The position numbers and the translations under genes were made by a program. Below are positions 58,490 to 64,000 of a DNA stretch of 64,000 bases, in pieces. This DNA comes from Dryomyza anilis (taxonomy: Eukaryota > Arthropoda > Insecta > Diptera > Dryomyzidae): the NCBI GenBank assembly GCA_951804985.1, contig OX638132.1, positions 90,152,696-90,216,695 on the forward strand. Direction: 5' to 3'. The notes under the pieces were generated by a model, which worked only from the letters and a program-made list of their open reading frames with translations, was not told the origin of the DNA and ran no database searches. Every line of letters starts with the position of its first letter. The first letter of the stretch is position 1.

Positions 58490-59529
58490 CATTCGGAGGC
58501 AAATATGTGCTGAGATTTGAACAGGCTCTGCGTATGCCTACTCTTAGCACTTTCGTGTCGATTGGGGGCATGTCGGGCATTAATTGTTCTATTTTAATGT
58601 GGCGTTCTCTTGCAAAGGATATCCGGTTGCATTTGTAAGTGCTCTTAAAGTAGGCATTTGTTTACATTAGTATGAATTTATTTAGGGTATAATGTTTTGA
58701 ATCTTTAAAACTAAAAGCGGGTTTTTGAATAAAATTTAGATTTTAGTAATCTTTAAATTATAGCCATAATTTTTTTAACTGTTTTTAATTATATTGTTAT
58801 ATGTATTTTAATATATTTTATTTTATTTATTATTTAATAACTTTATGTATTAATTACTTTTCTCTACTTCTACTGCTATTTTTTTAGGCTCTAAATTGCA
58901 TAATTTTTTGGAAATTGAACTACGGAACCGGTATAGATTCAATTTTACCAACTATTATAATTCAATGTCATTTTTGTTGTATTTTTTTCAAAATATTTTA
59001 TTGTATTTTTTAGAAATCGTATTTATTTTTAGACCTTTAACGATTTAATGAATGTTTTTTCATTTATTCTTAGTAAACCAAACAATGTTTTATCGATATT
59101 GAAACGATATGTTTTATTGTCGTTTATATTAATTTGGTGTTATCGATATTTAAACTCGTTTATAGAAAATATATTTAAAATTTTGTGTAGGTGTCTGCAA
59201 CTCGTTGGGCATTATCTTTCATACAGCTATTTATGCTGTATAAACATCAAATAAAAACTGTTATAAATATTCTTTGCATGTTATCGAATATTATGTTAAT
59301 CGAATATGACTTTACGCAACCGGTGTCTACTCCAGCATTCCCCTATCACAAGGATACATTTCCTAACACTGAACTAACGAACTGTCGCCCAATATTCCCA
59401 AAAATATTTTCTACTTTGAAGTGCTATTGAAAACTCATGCATTAAATATTCGTTTGAGAACATAATCTACGTGAAATATATGCAAATTGATTGAAATGTT
59501 TCTGTATTTCTTTTTTACTTCTGATACAG
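58490..59529 (+). other. Rest of intron 2
   Basis: 58490-58680 is GC-richer and may be native intron with a regulatory element. The frames at 59048-59430 are AT-rich and lack splice support. The acceptor tgatacag ends the intron at 59529. Confidence 0.5.
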
Positions 59530-59679
59530 GTATTGCTTCGGCCTCCATACGTCCCATGGAGGCGCCGCAGGATCTGGATTTCCGTGACAATTCCTTCAAT
59601 TTCGATGAGGAAAATAACAAGTTCATCATCAACGATGACGGCGGCAAGGATGGCGCCTCCTACGCATACAATCAGCCAG
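59530..59679 (+). CDS. Exon 3: acidic linker of the same protein
   Basis: The acceptor is tgatacag|GTATTG and the donor CCAG|gtgagtaa. The exon is 150 bp and again phase 1 at both ends. It encodes 50 residues starting with the split Gly and IASASIRPMEAPQDLDF, followed by an Asn/Asp/Glu-rich stretch. There is no membrane segment or recognisable domain, so it is probably an extended polar linker between the hydrophobic exon and the C-terminal domain. GC content and codon use rise sharply relative to the flanking intron, which supports real coding. The upstream intron (2.8 kb) carries nested transposons, and the downstream intron is only 84 bp. Confidence 0.9.
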
Positions 59680-59763
59680 GTGAGTAAACTGAAATTGGCA
59701 CGAGTTTATATCAATCAAACATTCGTTTTTTTTCTTCTTCTACTTTTTCACATAACAACACAG

Positions 59764-60241
59764 AGGCCTCCCAAACACACTACACCACGTATAATGCGGG
59801 ACAGATCAACAACCAGGCTCTCTCACGTTATGGCGTCAACGAGAAGCAAAGCTACAAGATGCCCGATTCATATTTGAGCGCATTGCAGACCATCGGCTCG
59901 GCTTCATTTAAGAATTCGAATTCAATTTCAGGTGGCTCCTCACAAGGTAGCGGTGGCGGCGGCATGGCTGCACTGGCTGCCACCAATGCCATGCGTCCGA
60001 AGCCTGCGGCGGCAAGTGTTAATAATTTCCAAAAATTCCAAAAAGTTCCCGCATCCTCGTTGCTGCTCTCCAACTATGATCCGTTCTATAGTCCGTTGTT
60101 GTCGCGTCTGGATTCGGTGTTTGCACAGCTCAAATTGAATTCGGAGAGTGAGGAGTGTCGCGAGAAGTTGATCTGTCTGATGTACGCGAATCCGGCGAAA
60201 TATGCGCCGTACAGTAATTTGGTGTCGGCACAGCTAAGTCG
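59764..60241 (+). CDS. Exon 4: C-terminal region with paired cysteines; 3' end ambiguous
   Basis: The acceptor is acaacacag|AGGCC. The exon continues the frame (split Glu) for about 159 codons with clear coding composition. It has a Ser/Gly-rich run, an Ala-rich segment and a compact end containing YDPFYSPLLSRLDSVFAQLK and then EECREKLICLMYANPAKYAP. The two Cys five residues apart and the Tyr/Pro-rich context look like a conserved structural module. The end can be read two ways: CGG then TGA at 60243-60245 gives a 591-aa protein from 55360, while CG|gtgagtgcgg at 60241/60242 is an excellent splice donor. I prefer splicing, with the next exon beyond the window, because nothing coding-like follows to 64000. 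An AATAAA at 60945 is the alternative 3' end. The function is unknown. Confidence 0.88.
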
Positions 60242-61754
60242 GTGAGTGCGGTAAACATTGAAAGAGTTTGTGAGAGAGAGAGAAAGTTTTGTTTTTTAGA
60301 GTTGCCTAAAAGTAGGCAATGCTTTTTTAAATGAGATTATTTTTTTAGAAGGTGGGCATTACAGAGAAAAGTTAACGAAAGTTGAGGAATTTTTATTTTT
60401 AAAAAACATTGATTTGAATGAATCCTTGGATATCAATGAATAACATTTTTTTTTTATTTATTATTATCATTTCGGTTCAAGTTTCTTTGGTTGATGTTTC
60501 GATTTAGGTTTTACATTTTAAATTAAAACCGTGTCTGCCTAACGGTTTTAAGTTACGGTTTGCTTTTTGGTTTCGGGTTTTGATTTTGGGTTTTCTAATA
60601 ATCTCACGTATTTTTATATCCTGATATTTTCAATATCCTGAACAAAAAACTAAATATTTTTATTCGCATAAGAACTACAACCAAATATTTAAATAATACA
60701 AAATTTAAATAATAGAATATAAAATGTCATACTTTTTAAAAACCATTTTAAACCCGGTACACAGTAATAATAATGAATAACCGGTAAATTTAGGGTTTGT
60801 CTTCGCTTCGATTACGGTTTCGGTTTTAAGTTTTTTTTAAACGAAATTAGCATTTTGTATTTTGTTTTTTCCATATTTTTAATATATTTTACAAAGAACT
60901 CAATTTATTTACTCATACCAGAACTAAAAAGAACTCTAAAACTTAATAAAAATTATTAATTAATTATGCATTCAGTCGTTTTTATAACCGTTTCAAAGCC
61001 GTTACAAAACCGAAACGGTTTCGAATTCAAAATAGTTAAACAATAATGAAAAGATTCTAAACAGTTATCGGGTTCAACAACTGTTTATCCATAATTTTAA
61101 TAAAAATAAAACCGAATTATTTAAGTTACATAATAACTACATAAAAACCAATTACCCAACAATTTTAATTCTAATTTTAATAAAAAAAGTAAAAATAGAT
61201 AAATTTATTAAATTCTTTTTACTGAAAATATATTGTTAATGTGTTAATGGTTATTAGAAAATGAATGAAAAGCAGTCGGTTATTTCTTATGTTTAAACAG
61301 GGTGTTTAGTTTGTCCATGTCTATAATTCAGGAGATAATTCTTTGTCTCAAAAAGATAAAAAACTATAAAATAAAAAAAATGTCTAATTTTGCACCCTGT
61401 TTAAGAAACAATGTGTTAAAGAAATGCGTATTACTGACATAACCTGGTCTAGTAAACTGGTTATATTATATAATCTGCTAATAAATTAATATCAACTTTT
61501 TACTCATGACAAATAAATTACCTTTTTAATGGTATATCAATCACATCTACAAACCGCATGACTTCTTCCTTTTTTTAATGTACGTAAAGTTGAAATTTTC
61601 AAAAATATCAAATTTTGACTTGTCATTGATTTTCTCAAAATTTCTTTACAGATAAACCCTTTTTTTCTAATTTATATTAATAGACCAGTCTATTTCCAGT
61701 ATGTTTTAAATAATAACATTGAATTTAACTCTGTAAGAAATGTTTCAAAAATAA
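60242..61754 (+). other. Downstream intron or 3' flank of the gene
   Basis: It starts gtgagtgcgg. Loosely repeated ggttttaagttacggtttgc-like words at 60520-60830 and ccgttt/aaccg words to 61100 suggest a decayed repeat. No coding-like block is seen, so any further exon lies beyond 64000. Confidence 0.5.
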
Positions 61755-61758
61755 TTAA

Positions 61759-61935
61759 ACAGTAGCGTTTCTTATGATTTGGTGGTTGAAATAAAAAAAA
61801 AATATTCGAAATAATTCTAAATATAATTAGAAAATATGTTATGTGAATGATTATAATTATAAAAATGTTCAAAATGATTTCTCGATTATTTAGATTTGTT
61901 TATTTCAACCACCAAATCACAAGATCTGCTACTGT
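61759..61935. mobile_element. Foldback MITE with TTAA flanks, 177 bp
   Basis: ACAGTAGC...GCTACTGT ends are directly flanked by TTAA (61755-61758 and 61936-61939), the target duplication typical of piggyBac-type elements. The arms extend inward through gatttggtggttgaaataaa and its complement. Confidence 0.75.
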
Positions 61936-62087
61936 TTAACTATTTCTGCAGCATTACTTAGCATGTTAAAATCAAAGAGGTCTATCTTCGAAAAATATAA
62001 AAACACGGGTAATCCATAACAAAATATTGAGAATATTAATAAAATAGTCCAAATTTGTATTTTTATTTTTGGAAATTCCAACTTTAG

Positions 62088-62497
62088 ATCCCAGCAGGAA
62101 ATGGCCTCATTGACGACAAGGTCATCAATGATGAATAGAGGACATTAGAAAATTTGTCATTGATGAATATGTCTACAACAATTTCATAAATGACATTGCA
62201 TTACAGACGTCATACACCATATGTCATATATACATAAATCAATTATATTAATAAATGCGAGATATAAGCAGTAGTAATGATGATAGATCATGCCCATTAG
62301 TGAAGTACGTTATTGACATTAGCAAGTACACTTACCATTCCAACCGAGAACAGAAGAAAATAATAAAATTAAAATAATAAAATTAAAATAATAAAATTAA
62401 AATAATAAAAAAATACGATAAATAAAATAAAAATCGATGTTTCTGACCTGACATAGGGGAGTAATTGATTATCATTGGTGACATTTCCTGCTGGGAT
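62088..62497. mobile_element. MITE F2, 410 bp, perfect 16-bp terminal inverted repeats
   Basis: ATCCCAGCAGGAAATG at the left is matched exactly by CATTTCCTGCTGGGAT at the right. Its ends resemble F1 (CCC.G.AG.AAAT). The interior has repeated tcat/atga words and an AATAAAATTA tandem run at 62360-62410. There is no coding. Confidence 0.8.
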
Positions 62498-62974
62498 ACA
62501 TTCAAAAAAAGGGAGAAATTATGGAGTTCAAAAATATAATACAACATTGGAAAGGTAATTTAATTATCTAAAACATAAGTAAAAAACTTATATTCATTTA
62601 TCAACAGATTATACGTTATACACAATATTCTTGACTAGGCTATGCTACTAATATGCAATTCTTAAAGAAGCCTGTATCTTAAAGTGGGTACAACATTAGA
62701 CCTTTTTTAATGTTATATATTCTTGTTTTTATGAGTCATAGAATGATATCCTAAATTATTGAAATGGTTGAACCAAAAACCCTGTATAATTGTTTCGGTA
62801 ACGTTTTTGTTATGGAATTTATTGAGAAATGAAAATTGAGGTTTTAATTCAGATTAGAATTAAAATTTATTCGTAGTTTTTAATACAACTGGAAATAAAG
62901 AACATAGGGTAATTAAGGTATGAAACATTTAAAAACTAAAATATTCTGTTTTAGATTTTCTTCTAACTTTTAAA
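62498..62974. other. AT-rich non-coding sequence
   Basis: Nothing gene-like precedes the terminal minisatellite. Confidence 0.5.
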
Positions 62975-64000
62975 GATTTGCCTAATTCGTTTTTCGCAGA
63001 TGTTTGGTTTTGCCAAAAACAACTGTTATACAAATTATCATTTCAGCTGTTATACAAACTGTCATAACTAATGTTATGAAACTGTTATACCAACTGTTAT
63101 ACCAACTGTTATACTAACTGTTATACCAACTGTTATACAAACTGTTATACAAACTGTTAAAGTTTTAAAGTTTTAAAGATTTGCCTAATTCGTTTTTCGC
63201 AGATGTTTGGTTTTGCCAAAAACAACTGTTATACAAATTATCATTTCAGCTGTTATACAAACTGTCATAACTAATGTTATGAAACTGTTATACCAACTGT
63301 TATACCAACTGTTATACTAACTGTTATACCAACTGTTATACCAACTGTTATACAAACTGTAATAAAAACTGTTATAGACTGTTATACCAACTGTTATACC
63401 AACTGTTATACCAACTGTTATACCAACTGTTATACCATCTGTTATACAAACTGTTATACAAACTGTAATAAAAACTGTTATAGAAACTGTTATAGAAACT
63501 GTTATACAAAATGGTATACAAACTGGTACTTATTACTTATTATTATAGAAACTTTTATACATACTGTTATACATAGTAATGTAAAAACTGTTATAAACTA
63601 TTTTATTTTAATAACAGAAACATTGAAATAATATTTGATATTTTTTTGTTATACAGTATCAACACTTTGAACTAACATCTTTACTATTTTATTTAAAATT
63701 AAACTCAAACTATCCTACAAACTGTCCTACAAACTGTCTGAGTACTGTACAGTTGGTAACTGTTATTAAAAACTCTAATACAATCTCTCTTACGGATTGT
63801 TATACAATCTGTTATACTCATTTTCTTAGAAACTGTTAAAGAACCGCTTATACATACTATTATAAGGTATTTCATTTTATAAACAGAAACATTTAAATAA
63901 CATTTATTTTTTTTTATACAGTATAACACTTTAAACTGTCATCTTTGCTATCTTCTTTAAAATCCTACTCCAACTGTCCTACACAAATATTCTAACACAG
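62975..64000 (+). repeat. ACTGTTATACCA minisatellite with higher-order duplications
   Basis: From about 63020 to 63560 the 12-bp word aactgttatacc/a repeats many times. A 203-bp block (start gatttgcctaattcg at 62975 and 63178) is duplicated. A second, roughly 268-bp duplication is visible at 63606 and 63874 (ttttaataacagaaac-like). The array runs off the window end. Confidence 0.88.

Noticed and set aside
59048..59430. Extra exon in intron 2
   Set aside because: No consensus splice sites in phase 1, and the composition is AT-rich.
62975..63560. CRISPR-like or telomeric array
   Set aside because: 12-bp minisatellite with no spacers and not a known telomere word.

Overview
The window is AT-rich, intron- and transposon-laden eukaryotic DNA. 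It fits a dipteran, probably a schizophoran fly. A tephritid is a guess from the overall style of the repeats, not a demonstrated assignment. Evidence for a fly: GT-AG introns, a core promoter with Inr and DPE at the spacing described for Drosophila, tRNA-derived SINEs, Tc1/mariner-type transposons, Helitron-like ends, many MITEs, and interspersed repeats carrying a (GTCT)n core. There is no bacterial-style gene organisation.

Only one protein-coding gene is well supported. It lies on the + strand at about 55.2-60.2 kb, as four coding exons (55360-56389, 56577-56690, 59530-59679, 59764-60241) whose splice sites and phases agree. It predicts an insect protein with a signal-like or anchor-like hydrophobic segment, a Gln/Glu/His-rich region, a strongly hydrophobic segment after a short basic stretch, and a C-terminal domain with two nearby cysteines. 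The layout resembles Osiris/DUF1676-type proteins, but that is tentative. Two upstream GC-rich islands look like alternative first exons or promoters: 21.1-22.3 kb (Inr at 21471, matching DPE) and 50.94-51.33 kb (Inr at 50953, with a 12-codon uORF). If both serve this gene, its first intron is about 33 kb or 4 kb. The 3' end is ambiguous: the last visible codon is either CGG followed by TGA, or a strong splice donor leading to an exon outside the window.

Most of the rest is repeat-derived. (i) A family I call D, MITE-like elements with CACAG...CTGTG ends at TA sites and interiors made largely of TTCATCAATATGATGAA-type palindromes, occurs a dozen or more times. (ii) A tRNA-derived SINE with an (ATT)n tail has three full copies and one fragment, and a second tRNA-derived SINE has one copy. 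(iii) A Tc1/mariner-type transposon with a DD37E-spaced transposase has one complete but decayed copy and one truncated copy. (iv) A Helitron-like family carries different expanded minisatellites in different copies. (v) A 1.4-1.6 kb element (E) occurs twice in inverted orientation. (vi) Interspersed families A and B have four and two copies. (vii) There are several foldback MITEs and complex minisatellites. The nesting gives a clear relative chronology, for example Tc1 and SINE both inside one D copy.

Weaker gene candidates are a 73-aa single-pass membrane smORF at 41415-41636 and orphan coding-like stretches at 6156-6358 (+), 28576-28767 (-), 9245-9580 (+) and 27444-27578 (+). Most other long ORFs are simple-sequence or antisense shadows. 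No rRNA, functional tRNA or CRISPR array is supported.
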